NCBI RefSeq assembly: GCF_040436345.1
Contig: NC_133219.1
Span: 19,242,958 to 19,306,957, forward strand
Direction: 5' to 3'
Length of the DNA: 64,000 nt
From: Pagrus major
Taxonomy: Eukaryota > Chordata > Actinopteri > Spariformes > Sparidae
Within the stretch, counting starts at the first letter, position 1. Every line of letters starts with the position of its first letter. The notes under the pieces are model-generated. The model ran no database searches, was not told the DNA's origin, and saw nothing but the letters and a program-made list of their open reading frames with translations. The position numbers and the translations under genes are program-made. Of the stretch, positions 48,611 to 61,833 are shown piece by piece.

Positions 48611-48840
48611 TTTAAAGGTGCAATATGTCAGAATTATGGTTGAAACCACTTAAAACTTAATTAAAATGATCAGCGAAGGCTATGACGTCCATGTATTGTG
48701 TGGCAAAGCATACTTAGCATACTTACCAGCTAGCTCCAAATCTCCTGTGCTAGCAGTCTTAAAACCAACACTTCCGTGGTGCTCCAAGCTCCCAGTTTGG
48801 TCTGCCAGCTGCACGGCTAACTGAGCTAACTAGCTTGATT
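48611..48840. repeat. Dispersed repeat family B, copy 3
   Basis: It begins TTTAAAGGTGCAATATGTCA and includes GACGTCCATGTATTGTGTGG, ACCAACACTTCCGTGGTGCT and CTGCACGGCTAACTGAGCTA. The last two words are shared with 30,150-30,235. Confidence 0.6.
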
Positions 48841-49115
48841 AAAAGAATATCAAAGAAAATAAAGACAAATTGTAGCCTGCTTATTGCCCACAGCCCATAG
48901 AGACTGGAGAATGCTACCAAACCAAGGAACAGTTACATATCCATTAAATTTGGGTTTAATCTCCATGGATATCAGACTTTGGCTAATGTGAGGTGTCCAT
49001 ATCTGTTTGATTTTTCAGCTACTTCCAAATTATTTAGCTCCAGGTCTCATATATTGATGATTTCATAAGAACATGACTGGTCTTACTGGGACACTTGAGT
49101 TGAACACAGATGTTG

Positions 49116-50327
49116 TTAAAGGTGTAATATGTAAGATTGGCCACCTGTTGAAATCATACTCCCACACAAAGGGGAAGTATATCAGCAGAGTAACTGCTAA
49201 CTACTGCTAACTGTCTTCTGTTTATACATCCATGACTGCAGCTACTGTTAGACATGCAGCTAGCCAGACAACATGAGAGTGTTGGTGTTTATGCAGCAAT
49301 CCAGATGCATGGTACACCACCCGCCCGAGTTGCAAAGTGTGAAATCTTCCAGCTGTCTCGCGACATTTCGAGGCACGCCCCTTTTTTTCGTAATATCAAC
49401 TGTCCCACTCGGGGCTCCTGAGAGTACACTGAGGAGAGCGAGGATAACCGTACGACTAGACAAACAAAGATGGCTGCGCCCGTAATTGATGGTAAGTTGA
49501 GATGTATTTTCTTTGTATTTGTACCACGTTGGTCGTTTTAATGATTTGATTTTAAATGCTCTTACACACTTGATTACATTGCTGCTTTAGTCTGGTCACC
49601 AAATTATGCATTGCACGGTCTTGCTGTGCGTGCAATACAATGTAAAGTTTTGTTTTCGAGCTGGTTTGCTAAAGAGGCTAATGTAGCTAACAATAACAGA
49701 CAGCACTTGTTGAAATTGAAATAGGCGAAAATGGCAAAATATTATTGAAATGTAAGGCTTGCAATAACGGAGTTACTTGAAATGTTAGTGTTTCTGTAAA
49801 AAAAAAAAAAAAAATTATTATTTCACATTGACCTGACACAGTACCCAAAAAGGTTTTTTCTATTTTTCTTCTGTCTCCTCATCCCGGAGCTTGTTTAGAT
49901 GAGCCATGAGCTTGCTCTCGTGTTCTAGGCAAGCGTCCAGCACTACCGAGACAGCTGCTGCCCTGATGGCATCCATGTTCTTCCCCGACTCGTCGTGTAG
50001 CGATGCCCACAAAGACAAACTGGAGTGCTAAAAGTGCTACAAGCCAGAAAATTATGTCACATTCGCGCTTAAGAGCAACTCGGGCGGGTGGTGTACCATG
50101 CATCTGGATTGCCGCATTACGCTGCTAACGGAGCTTTGGACTGCTGGGAGAAAGAGGTTTTCAAGCCCGGGGCTAACTGGTTAGCATGCTAACTTCAACA
50201 GAAATCGCTGCAATACAGTACATAGTTGACTTTGACATAACTTCAGAACTGTTATTTCTTCACATTCTGGTGATTTTAGTTAATTTTTAATATCTTAAAC
50301 TAAAATTTTTACATATTGCACCTTTAA
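49116..50327. mobile_element. TIR element of about 1.2 kb with internal palindrome
   Basis: The termini are inverted: TTAAAGGTGTAATATGTAA at 49,116-49,134 and its near-complement ending TTACATATTGCACCTTTAA-like at 50,327. Inside, a 38-bp sequence at 49,295-49,332 (centred on the CCACCCGCCCGAGTT word) recurs as a perfect inverted copy at about 50,067-50,104, about 735 bp away. The region between is GC-richer than the surroundings and includes an AAAGATGGCTGCGCCCG segment. No transposase frame is visible. It is probably a non-autonomous, hAT-like or foldback element. Confidence 0.72.
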
Positions 50328-50329
50328 TG

Positions 50330-52680
50330 TAATATGTAGCAAGCGGGCTTCTTCTAATGATGACTCACATGTCTGCTGAGAAGAAGGCCCGTCTGACTGT
50401 CAGTAATGTCCTTCAAGACGGCTTGTTTTTACCATTTCCAGTATTAGGAGAGTCAACTTGGGCACACACACAATACAGCTGCGTGCGTGTTGGATCCTGA
50501 TTGTAACCTAAGATGTAAATTACTTTCTGGTAAACCTTGAAGGGCTCATTACCCAACCCTCGCACATTTCTCATTTACACAACACTTACTCCTTACGCAC
50601 ATGCAGCTTAGCACATCAGTGAATCTCACATCCAAAATGCACTGATGCAACAGAAAACACAGTAACACTTTGTAGTGCATTATATAATGACCTAAAAAAC
50701 ACTAACAACAGGTAGCATTGCAATTAGTGTCTTTGTAAAAGTATATTTTATTTGTTTTTCAAATAAGCATAAACCAACATTCAAAAAAAAAAAAAAAAAA
50801 AATTTTGGCATGGATTGTGCTTTTTTTCTCTTGCAGGATACTGGAGAGAAAAACTTTTTGCATGCCTGATCCATCCCTGTCAATCGTCTGCAGATAATTG
50901 CTGACATCCTGCAATCATTGTGTCCAAGAGGGACCTCTGATTATTTTGATAGTGGTTTTAATAAAGATTAAAAGATTAAATAATATTTCCTCTGTGGTAG
51001 GAATGGGGCGTAAGGTCTGTCTTGAACAGTTTTGAAAAAGTGACTCAGTTTTTGTACTGCTGCTCACTTGTAAAAGATGCATGGGAACATTTAAACCCTC
51101 AAACAATGATGTCTTGACGTGTTTTCCAATGAAACACTCTCAGTTCTCCAATTACTGTTACTAATAACTTCTTGCATCATCATGCAGTACTGATGGGTAG
51201 CATGTGTCCACACATGTGTGTGGGGTTGTGCATAGGTGTATTCAATACCTTACAGCCTTAACTAGCTCTGACTCCTCGCCTGCTCAGAACGATGGATGGG
51301 CAGCTTACTGCGGCTCGTATCTCTGGAGCAGGCCATCAGGACACCAAGGCCATGAGAAATAATCCCCTCTTTCACTGGCACACGGCTCAGCGTGGTATTA
51401 CGTGCCCTTGAGCTGTCCTCTTCCTCTCACTCCCACACATTAGTGCTCTGTGCCTCTTCATTTTTCATCAGTCAGCGCTCAGAAAGGTCACGGAGGCTGT
51501 ATCTAACACAGGGAGGATGGGCGGGTGCTCGTTTATGTGAATGAAAGCGAAGGCTAAGAGGAAGTGGAGTACTCGGCAGTGGATTTAGCTCATCCTCACA
51601 GGGTACTGTGGATCACAGAACGTGCTGATGGCGCTCTGGTGAAACATCAGACAGACAGCAAGCCTCGAAAAACACTTAGTCATGTTTGCAACTACCCAAA
51701 TGCTTACTCAAAGCACTTGTTTACATGACAATCATCATTCTGCATATGATTGCGAAACTGTGGAAATTTGATGAGGAACCAGGTCACCAGTTAGTTTCCA
51801 CACAGCTCTGTCGTCATGTTGCGCCGTGACCCTTCCTGTCTGGGTCACTTTACGCCCCATATGTCTCATGACCAATACAGGCGACCAAGGGCCAATTCTT
51901 TTGCAAGGCACTGTGTTGTGAAACAGCATCCAGTACGTGATGGCCGTGATGGATGCTTTGAATGGTCAGCATTTCTACGAGCACAGCGTGTTTGCTAACC
52001 TGATGTACCAGGCGGTTTGTTACACAGAAACGTAAGTGAAGTCATCCTTAGAAACTTTTTGGAAGACGGCAGACAGTTTCAAAAAGTTCTTGGCAAGGGA
52101 TTATAATGAAACATCTGTCTATCATGATGTTTCATGGGCTAACTATAACCAATCACATCAATGATCCATATGATGTAGCAAGGGAGTGCTACCAGTGGAG
52201 CCAGTTTGTAGATCACAGTCTTACCAAAGCCAGTTGGGAGAAGAGTGAAAAAAAACTTTCCCATTGAGAAAAGCCTTCAGTGCCGTTCTTTGCTATTCTT
52301 TCAATGAAAAACACTCTCCAGTTCTGATATAACAGATAGAAGCATCTATGCTAACCCCGTGAGGAGCCATTATTGTTTTCAAACAGTCACTTCTCTTGCT
52401 GGTCGTCACACCTAACACATAGCTGCAGGTAGTTCCTCATAGGACACTGATTGGTCCGAACAACTAGCAACAAATACAGCTGCCTCTCAAGCTAACATGT
52501 TTGCTCTGCTGCATAAGCATCATCCAGTTTGATGACTGAGGGGTTTCTCAAACACGTCATGCATAATTATGAAGTTAGTTGCTCCAACAAGCAGTTCACG
52601 TCCAGAAACCCCAAACAAGCAGGTTGTGTTCCCTCTGAGCACAACTTTGCTTGCTTGTACATGCTTCCCCTGCAATTTAC
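50330..52680. other. Gene-poor stretch
   Basis: An A run is at 50,783-50,802. There is no supported gene. Confidence 0.4.
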
Positions 52681-52682
52681 TT

Positions 52683-53208
52683 GAGAGCCACAATTCTCGA
52701 ACTGTGGTACGAGTGGTATGCAAGCTCCCTCTAGTGGTACGTGGGGGAATCCCAGATGTGTTTTTTGAAAATTAAATAAGTTAATATAAAAACATACAGT
52801 ATAATTAATCAAAATAGTGCAGAATTATGTATTTTAAAAAATAAAAAATAAATGTTGTCCTTCCTAAATATTTTTCATGCACGTTGCGCATGCATACATC
52901 ATCCATAATATAAAAAAAGACGAGCTAAACTTAAACTGTGACAGCAAAATATTAAGATAAAATGACAGACAGGGAAATGGGGAAGAGAAATGTGGAGCGT
53001 GAGGAGAATTTTTCAAGCAGCCCTGTTACGAAGTCAACAGCACCTGCTAACATTAGCAGCAAATGGAGAAAACAAGTTAAGCTGATTAGAGTAGATTGAC
53101 TGTACTGTTTTAAAATGTTGGTTGCTATGGTGGTAGTTGGAGACCCTGATATTTTCTGAGGTGGCACACAGTGTATAAAGTTTGGGAAACACTGTTTTAG
53201 AGGATTTA
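52683..53208. mobile_element. Probable hAT-type non-autonomous element
   Basis: The left end has ATTCTCGAACTGTGGTACGA and CTCCCTCTAGTGGTACGTGG. The right end, on the other strand, reads CAGTGTTTCCCAAACTTTAT. Both resemble termini of common fish hAT elements (CAGTGGTTCTCAAACTGTGG type). No coding frame remains. The match between the two ends is only approximate. Confidence 0.45.
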
Positions 53209-53442
53209 CAAAACCCCAAAAGCTTAAATACTATATTTTTTATTCTACAAGACAATTCACAATGTCCAGTGCCAAGGTTCAGTGTCAATGCAGGAAGTAG
53301 CAAGAGAGAAAGTAAGGTTCAGCTTTACGCTAGATCAGAACTAGTTTGTAAGACATGTTGTCTGATCAAATGTGTTTATAGTCACCAACGCCAGCACTCA
53401 AGGGTAAATATTGTATTTGATATATTTTAAATATGGAGATAA

Positions 53443-53471
53443 CGTATATATATATATATATATATATATAA
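53443..53471. repeat. Short TA microsatellite
   Basis: About 14 TA units. Confidence 0.9.
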
Positions 53472-55990
53472 TGTGCATATTTTCTGACAATCTCTCCTGG
53501 AAGACATTCATAGTGTTGAACTCAGTTGTTCACATGATACAGACATAGTTGTGTAAAGAATGAAGAAAAACAGAACCAGAGAGATAAGGCCAGAGATATT
53601 CTTTGTCAGACACAGCCTCTCCCTAATCTGACAACAGAAAGCTGTGGATGGAGGAGTTTCTGAAGCTATTTGACTGTCTGACAGACATTTCTTACAGGGT
53701 GCAGCTGCAAGGTTCGGAGGCAGGTCAGTGGATAGAGAGACATGGGGTTTGTGTTCTCTCACAGACATGCAAAATAAAGTTCAACTTTTTATTAACCACA
53801 ATCTTTCCTTACCCTTGACCATGATTTAGTTGCAATGCACTGACATTGTAGAAAGTAAGACTTAGGTGCAGGTGTGGCCCAAATTTAGCAAAGCATGTCA
53901 ATCAAAAAAACTTGGGGAAACAGTTTTCAAGGTTGTGTTGCTGTGAGTTTTTGCTGCTGCCTAGTGGACAAATAGTTTAAGGTTTATTTTTTTAAGGGGG
54001 CCGAATCTAAAAAAGAATCTAAAATTTGCATTAAACTTTAAAACTGGAAAATTATTTGAGGTGATTTGATCACAAATATATTTATAATATAGATAAAATA
54101 CATACATTGCAAATGTATTTGCTAATTTGCACCACTAATGCCCAATAGGGACCAGTTCATTTTTGCCAGAGGGATGTCCTTGAGGTTTCATTCGGCCTGG
54201 TATAGATTATAAACTGCTCCATAGACTGAATGATAGCAAAGCTAAAGTAAACATCAAAATGATGAAGTTGTTATTGTCAGATAAGGCAAACACGGATACT
54301 TTTCTCATGATTTACTTTAGCCATCTCCACTGCTATTCCATTTAAGACCAGGACACTGGTGCACTGGCTTTACTGGTGTATGGACACATTTTATGACGCT
54401 ACAACTGCATTCAACTAAAACTGATATTGATAAAACGTCTCAAAGCAAAACTTTCAATCAGGCCGCTGAGGTCAGTCAGTGTCAGAGGTGCAACTCCACA
54501 AAGTGTCACCTGATGGCATCATAAGACTTCAAGACAGCATTTCTCAATACTGAGTTCCCTATTTCAGCTCTCTTCCCACAGTCAGCACAACTGAAGTCAT
54601 GCTGACCAAATTGTGGATCACACAAAATGCAGTCAGTGACCACATCCTTCAAAATTCAGAATCTGTTTTCTCACTTAAACTCAACCACTGAAAGCTTCAT
54701 TTCCTTCCTTGATGACCTCTATAGCCTCGTTTCCACCAGGCAGTATGGTTCAGTTCAGTTTGGTTTCTTTACACAATTGTTTGCGTTTTGATGGTCAAAT
54801 GTTGTGAATGGTACCAAAAGAAAAAAACCAAAACCATTCTGTACCATCTTGATTTTCATAACCATTCGGTTAAGGTACCTAGCACACTGATCTGGCGCGT
54901 AAGGGGTGGAGCTAGACACACTGCAGTCTGTTGATTGGTGGACAGAATCGTCACTTCCGTGCAACAGGAGGAATAAAGGACAAAACACAAACGCGCCATT
55001 TTGAAATATAACATTGCTTTCAAGAGTAAAGAGAGTAATTACAGGCTGTTCCTTTTCTGTGCGTTTAAATGTTGGCGTGCAACTCCCAGGAGGTGCAGAC
55101 GTTTAGCTAGAGATCGTTCGAGTATAGGAAGAGAGGGCGGGATCGACAAGGCCAACAGTTTGAAACACAATGCAGGTTAGGGTTTTGTGTTTTGGTTGCA
55201 CTAGTGTATTTCCAATGTGAGATTAACTGTTGTACACATTGTTGCTGCACATCGAAAAAGAGGACTGAGTGAAGAGGTTTGAGGAGAAATCAGCAATGCT
55301 CTGTTTTCCAGCTCACAGGAGGACACTTTTCAGGAAAGGGAAATTTTTAGGTCCAAAATATTCTCAATATAATAAATTCTCTTTTAGTACGATTTTCCGT
55401 TTAAAAAGTAAAATGCACCTGGATACATGAAATATTTGTCTTTTACTTGGCATTACCAGCATACCAGCATTCTCCTCCATCCTTTTTTATTTTTACTGTG
55501 AATCCTCCTGCCTCTGTCTAGGGATTGACAAACTGCAGACAGCTGGGTCATTTTCAGTACCTCTAAAATAAAACTGCACAGTGGAAGCTGCCCCGTCAGG
55601 CCTTTCACACATTGCCCTGTTGACCTGCGCCATGTAGGCCTGCGTACAGCAGAGTATTTTTAGCTCTCAGGCAAACCTCGAAGGATACACCGGCCTCAAT
55701 CGGCCCTGCTTCCCGGAGGTTAAGTTTGACAGTTTGTCAATTTCAGATAATGGCAGGTACATACGTGAAGGTCCAAATCAAACCTACATTAAGTAGATCA
55801 GCTGATGTAAAAGTACCATTCAGATTTCTCATTCAATCATGCCATTGAAATGATGTCATTGAATGAAACAGTTAAGTGAATGTGTGCATCAGGTTATTTA
55901 CCCGTGAAGTAATTGTCACAGTTTTAACACAGTACTGTACTCTGTAATCTTTTATTGCTGTCAGGTTTTTTGATGCACCTCTGCACTTTG
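53472..55990. other. Gene-poor stretch
   Basis: I see no coding similarity. The part around 54,725-55,250 has repeat-like words (GTTTCCACCAGGCAGTATGG, GGTACCTAGCACACTGATC) but no defined ends. Confidence 0.35.
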
Positions 55991-55994
55991 GATG

Positions 55995-56155
<161 letters not shown>

Positions 56156-56934
56156 ATGTGTGTGTGATAATACAGTATATGATATTACAGGAACATAAAA
56201 ATGTATATTTGTGATAATGAATTATTGATTAAATACATCGTATTTGATCGTTCTTATTTATAGACTGTAACTTAGGTAAGGTTTGAATACAGTACTTTTA
56301 CTTTGAATGGAGTATTTCACACTGTCATATTGATTATACTTAAGTGAAAAATCTCAACTACTGACACCACTGTCCTCCTCACTGATTGCCATCTTCATAC
56401 CTCACAGCCGATAATGTCTATCACCTGAGAGTATCTCAATGTATCAGAAACACAAGCTGACATTTAGGCTACAGTAGATCTCCAAAACAGATGTTACAGA
56501 TGATACTGGAACCACTTGACCTGATCAGTAAGTTGTGTTCGTCACCACAAAAATGTCTTACATGTAGTCTCAGAAGGATGACAATGCGCAACAGTCAGCC
56601 AACAAAAACAAAGAGCACTGCAAGGGACTTCACTCACACACTTTCCACCAGAGGGGAGAATCTGATCTGTCAAACTGCCAGCTGTTATCTCTTATTTGAA
56701 CTCGACACATAGCATTTTGTACATGCTGATTTATGTAAACTCCTATGTGACACGCTGTTGCTGACAGAGATTTGTCTTTCATTCTTCTTCTTTCCTTTCA
56801 AACTCAGTGGTGAAGTGAGCACTACAAACACTGCACTTGTGTAAACTGTCTTTGTTCAGCTCTTTGAAAAAAAAAAAGGATCCTAACTATTGTGGGATTT
56901 CTGTTTTTATTAAACTCCTTCTCCAATGTTTACC

Positions 56935-57065
56935 TGCCAGTGGTAGAAAGTAACTAAGTACATTTAATCAAGGGCTTTACTTAAGTATTTCTATTTTATG
57001 TCACTGTATACCCTGTTTTTTTTTACTCCACTATTTTTATTTAATAGTTATAGTAACAAGTTACT
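56935..57065. repeat. Diverged 'TACTTAAGTATTTCTATTTTATG' repeat
   Basis: It contains GTAGAAAGTAACTAAGTACA, GGGCTTTACTTAAGTATTTC and TTTTTACTCCACTATTTTT, as in the copy at 41,225. Confidence 0.5.
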
Positions 57066-57904
57066 TTTCATATGAAGATTTTACATGGAAAAAAAACATG
57101 ATAGGCTAGAGATCAGAGCAGAGACTCACAGCCTTCTTGGTTTGTAACCCCTTACAAAAAGCTTGTTCGGGCTGCTTGTTACATTTTAGATGTATGTGAG
57201 TCAGCTTCACTAAAGAGACTCTCATTTCTGAATATCTTAGTTTGTTTCATTTAAATAACCCTTTCAGACCAAAAGAGGTGAACGCATTTGGATATTTTAA
57301 AACACAAAAACATATCAGATTTTAGTTTTTTCCTTTTATCTCCCATTAATCATCTTAAATGATGGGAATCAAAAAACTAAACCAGCCAACTGCACATTAA
57401 ATAGTTAAAACTAACTCTACCTCCAGCAGCTGGCAGTAAAATTTGAGTACATTTTAAGATGCGTCACTATTAACAGTGTGATGATGTCATATGTAATAAT
57501 ACATTTCTTACAGGGGCCATTTTATGCATAGAAAGATGTTTTTCCTTGGAATACGTTTCTTTAGCTCATCGTTTAGGCCATTTTTTAAAACAAAAATGAA
57601 CTAATTTTAATTTACTTACAGTTCTATAATTATAAATTGAATATCTGGGTTTTGGACTGTGGCTCAGACAAATCAAGGAATTTAAATTTTAAACACATCT
57701 CCTTGAACTCTAGAAAATTGTGACAAGCATTTTTCATTATTTTTTGGACAAAGTGATTTTGAGAAAATTACCTGCTGGTTAATCAATGATGAAAACAAGC
57801 TGTTATCTAAAACAAAAAAATTGGTGACACCTTTGTTGCACTCACCCCGGAAAGTCAGCGATCTCTGGGGGGATAAAAAGACCACACCTCTCCTGAGCAA
57901 AAAC

Positions 57905-60169
57905 CTTTTTTATTTCTCGTTGAAAGGAACTTGGTAGAATATTACAGCAGAACACACGACTGAAACAGCTGCCATTTCACGTAACACAGTACAGGAAGAA
58001 GGATGTAGTTCAATCTCATGTGTAATATTATATATAGTATATTTATATCAATAGAAAAGAAAAAAACTATTGCTCCCAGGTGTTTGTTTTTTTTCATATG
58101 GCATTTCTGCGTTTGTTGTGTTGAAGTGGGTAAAGTAAAATTCAACAAGAGGTTTACACACCAAAGGAAGTGGGACAATGAAAGTGACATTCCCCAAAGC
58201 ATGGGAACTTTGTGGCTTTTTTTTTATTATTAGGCTGAGAAGTAAACTTTTTTCCATTGCAAGAAAACAAAACTTTAAACCGCTCTCAAAAATGGATAAA
58301 TACCATCATACAGCAATCAGAATACGCAAAAGAAAAGAACACAAGGCAGCTCCGCGTAAGAGCAGGCATGCAAAAAAAGAGATTGTATTGTTAAAAAGGA
58401 GCACTAAAGACAAAATGTTGATGATTGCAGGTGTTTGCGTCGTATGGCAACTGATGGAAAGCCAGTTTGTGACAAAACATGGTTAAACAGTTGGACTGAA
58501 ACGAGGGGACAGCTCGATGCTATGTAAAGTGAACTGGAGTGCTGAGTGTTTGCTGACAAACTACTTCAAAGAAGTCGTTTCTAGAAATTGCTATAACATA
58601 CTGTGTTATCAATTTGTTGTACTCTTCTTAATTTCCTCTAAGGAATAAAAGAAATGTTAGGAAAAAAAGCAGGTATGAAATATCACCCTGGACAGTTGCA
58701 TCCAAGTTTAGTGTTTTAAATAAGCCACTTTAGGCAGCATTATCTAATAAATGTCTCATATTTCTAAGACATAATTCAATATATCTCTTTTGAAAAATAA
58801 TTCTATCTATACTTGATCTTTTTAGTAAGTAAATCTCTTCCAGTATATATTTTTTATTTATTTTTTTCTTTAGGTACAGCACCCCCACTGTGGGTTTTGT
58901 TTTCCAAAAGCACCTAATTTTTCTTACAATCAGACTGAATATTGCTTCAGTCATTAATGGTCTGAGTTCAAGATTAAAGGATCCAAATGGCGCACTCTAA
59001 ATACGTCAACAAGGTCAATTCCCTTGAGACCGTAGCTCAAGCCCGGCGATATTAAGCTTTTAACTCGAAAAATTGTGACCAGTGCAAGAGGCCTGAGCTC
59101 ACCGCTTCCCCTTTGATAAAAAAAGGTCATAGGGGTCAGACATGGGCCTGCATCTTATGAGACATCATCAGTTGCCACAGACGTCTCTGCTGCAGCAACT
59201 GGCTGAGCAGCTCTGCACCCAAGACCTCTTGAGGATGATGCACAGGCACAGGTAATGCTGATATACCCCAAAATACTGAGACAAAAGAAGCAACGCGTGA
59301 GCATGCCTCACCACATTTCAGCTATCGGAGCAGAAATTTAGCACCTGAGGGATGGCCCGGGAGGGAGAGAGACAGTGAAGGAAGCAAGGAAGGAAGAGGG
59401 AGGGAGGTCATTTTTGACTTATTTGGATTGTCCATAGAAATCCAAATGAGTCATGTGCTTGTAACAGATCACCTTACGGGACCTCGCTGGGCCAAGCGGA
59501 TGTCCTGCGATGCCAAGGATTCCCCCTATAGCTGAGTCTGTGGCTCCGGGTGTTGTGGGTCTGTCTTGGTAAGCGGTCCATTACAGGTCGTTTTAGACTT
59601 AAAAACACACACAGCCATGGTGAGTGATGCAGGCGCTCTGTCTCACTCCCACTCTGCACCTGCTTCTGTGAGTATGTCAAGCTTCCTTATTATCATCACA
59701 GACTACAGGTCAGCACCAGGTGAGCTCTTACCATTGGATATCAACCAGGAAGTGAGACTGGCAGCCTACCGCTGTGTCTTGAGCACTGTCAAACTTAATT
59801 TGCTGGGCTAGGTGTGTGACCTTATCAAATAGACAATCAATATATATATATGTTAAGATAGATATATATATATATAGTGATAATTTTTTTATACATTTTT
59901 TTTTTTTATCAATGGGGAATCTCATACAGGAGCTGACTTCTGCAGTCCGCACTCATTTAGCTATAACATCCACCTAAACTTTAGGACATGATTCTCTTAT
60001 ATAGACAGTAATTTCTCAGTCAAATATACTTTTTTTTTTTTTAATCCGTTTGTTTTAGCATTTTAAACTTCGATTCGTCATGCACAGAATAGTCGTTCCT
60101 CTCTCTGTTTCTCGTCAGGCTTTGCATCATGTTGTCAGCTTCATCACAACTAAGTTAGCCACCTCTCCA
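57905..60169 (-). other. purb: Possible long 3' UTR of purb
   Basis: PURB mRNAs usually have long 3' UTRs. On the minus strand a candidate AATAAA lies at 57,909-57,914, and no other gene is visible between it and the purb stop. A short TA/GATA patch is at 59,838-59,878 and T runs lie near 59,898 and 60,030. That this whole stretch is transcribed is inference. Confidence 0.35.
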
Positions 60170-61093
60170 TCAATCGTCTTCCACGTCGTCGCCCTCCGAC
60201 TCCTCTCCGGCTCTCCTCTCGTACATCTTATCCCGGTGCCGCTCCTGGATCTCTTTCATTTCCTCGGCGTAGCGGCTGAACGCTCCCCCGAACTTGCTCC
60301 ACGCCTTGAAGGGGATTGTTATAGAGTTTCTGTAACTGGGCTTCACTTCGCTCACCCGTAAGAAAACTCCGTACTTGTTGGATCCCACGTCAAAGAAGAA
60401 CCGCTTGGAGTCCACCATGATCGAGGTGCCCTCCGGAAGCTCGCTGTAGCCCCCGGCCCCTCCGCCGCCGGCCAGCTCCTCCTCATCGCCGCCGTAGTCG
60501 TCTATCAACTTGGCCAAAGCGTCGCGGAACTCTATTAAGCCCTGGGCCGGGAGTGCGATGGTTTGCCCGGCCTGCATGCCAGCGCCGGGGATGCCACCCA
60601 CTCCGACTCCGAAACCGGGGCCTCGGTTGACGGTCTGTCGGATCCGGAGAAACCGACCCCGCTGGTTCTCCTTCAGATCGAGGTAGTATTTTCGGTTCTC
60701 ACGCACCAGGAACTCGCTCTTCAAGGCCCGTCTAGGCCCGGTGTCATCCCCACCGGAAGATTGAGCGATCTGCTCCGGGGTACTAGGCCCAAGCTGGGCG
60801 TAGTGCTCTATGAAATCCCCCAGGTAGTCGCGGAACTCTGCAGCAACTGACATCGAGAGGGTCAGCCGACTTTTCGAGCCCCCGGCGCCGACCTCGGCGA
60901 TTTTGATGAACCGGCCTTTGGCGTTCTGCTTCACGTCAAGGTAGAAGCGTTTGTTCTGAATGTCCAGCCGCTTCGAGGCCAGCTCCTGGGTCTCCGAGTC
61001 TCGCTGGTAATGCTGAAACCCGCCGCCGCCTCCTCCTCCCCCTCCGCCGCCGCTGCTGCCACCGCGCTCACTGCCACTGTCCCCATCCGCCAT
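60170..61093 (-). CDS. purb: Transcriptional activator protein Pur-beta
   Basis: This is a purine-rich single-stranded DNA and RNA-binding protein, active in transcription control (including repression of smooth-muscle actin) and in mRNA handling. It is a single exon of 307 aa, as in other vertebrates. The start ATG at 61,091-61,093 has a good context (A at -3, G at +4) and gives the conserved N-terminus [11 protein letters not shown]; a frame extension upstream would need GTG. A run of 11 glycines (residues 15-25) precedes three PUR repeats. These begin near residues 38 ([20 protein letters not shown]), 122 ([20 protein letters not shown]) and 222 ([20 protein letters not shown]). The acidic tail ends [11 protein letters not shown]. 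It lies head to head with h2az2. Confidence 0.97.
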   Translation of the reverse strand: MADGDSGSERGGSSGGGGGGGGGGGFQHYQRDSETQELASKRLDIQNKRFYLDVKQNAKGRFIKIAEVGAGGSKSRLTLSMSVAAEFRDYLGDFIEHYAQLGPSTPEQIAQSSGGDDTGPRRALKSEFLVRENRKYYLDLKENQRGRFLRIRQTVNRGPGFGVGVGGIPGAGMQAGQTIALPAQGLIEFRDALAKLIDDYGGDEEELAGGGGAGGYSELPEGTSIMVDSKRFFFDVGSNKYGVFLRVSEVKPSYRNSITIPFKAWSKFGGAFSRYAEEMKEIQERHRDKMYERRAGEESEGDDVEDD

Positions 61094-61833
61094 CTTCGCC
61101 ACCAGCAGCCCGTTTCACTGCGTATCTTTGACCCCCACCCCCCCTTGCTTGCCGAGCTCGCAGAGGAAACCGGACGCTGCCTGCTGAGCTCTGATTGGCT
61201 GCTTCAGCCGCCAGTCAAAACATCAGATAGAGAGCTTGCATTTGATTCGCCAGTTGTCCTGTCTGTCATTAAAACATAACCGCCTCCTGTGTGACATTCG
61301 AGTACATATTATATTTGCAATACATACCAGCTCTCCGTGTAAGTATTAAAGTCGTGTACTGACATATATTCGCAGTGGATATTTTGTCCTTTGATGATAA
61401 ACTGTTGCCATTACCAGTTCCCCTATGCAGTCAGTACAAAAGTACCTGTATGTGAACACCTGATGAGTGTCCTTGTACTGAAATTTAGGAGTGAAATTCA
61501 ACTACGGCCTCCTGATTATGTATTTTTTTGCAATTTTGGGACGGATGCCCCTGGAAGGACACTCCACTCACAGTCCCGCCTACTTGTTGGTTTCGTGCGC
61601 AAAGGCAGGCACGGCGATCTTACGGTGGGGGATGGGTGAATGCTCTGCAAGCCGTCTGGCGATTGGTCGGAACAGAGATTCGAAGTAACAACACACTCTG
61701 TGATTGGCTGTCTAGACTCCCACGAGGGGTCTCATCCAAAAGATTTCCGAAAGGGTTTATTGTTTCTTTGCTTTCGGGAGCCGAAATTGTTTGCTATCTA
61801 CTCAGTTCTACAATCAAATAAAGAGACGGAAAA
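61094..61833. promoter_or_regulatory. Shared purb/h2az2 bidirectional promoter region
   Basis: The two start codons are 740 bp apart on opposite strands. The interval holds GATTGG boxes (CCAAT on the minus strand) at about 61,192, 61,661 and 61,700, and no TATA box at a fitting distance. The purb-side end is CpG-rich. CCAAT boxes are usual for H2A.Z-type and other cell-cycle promoters through NF-Y. That one region serves both genes is inferred from the layout. Confidence 0.6.

Noticed and set aside
49460-49495. Possible first exon starting ATGGCTGCGCCC with a GTAAGT donor
   Set aside because: It lies inside the TIR element at 49.1-50.3 kb and I found no downstream exon. It is mentioned only as possible captured sequence.
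60563-60850. Plus-strand open frames across purb
   Set aside because: They are antisense shadows of the GC-rich purb coding sequence.
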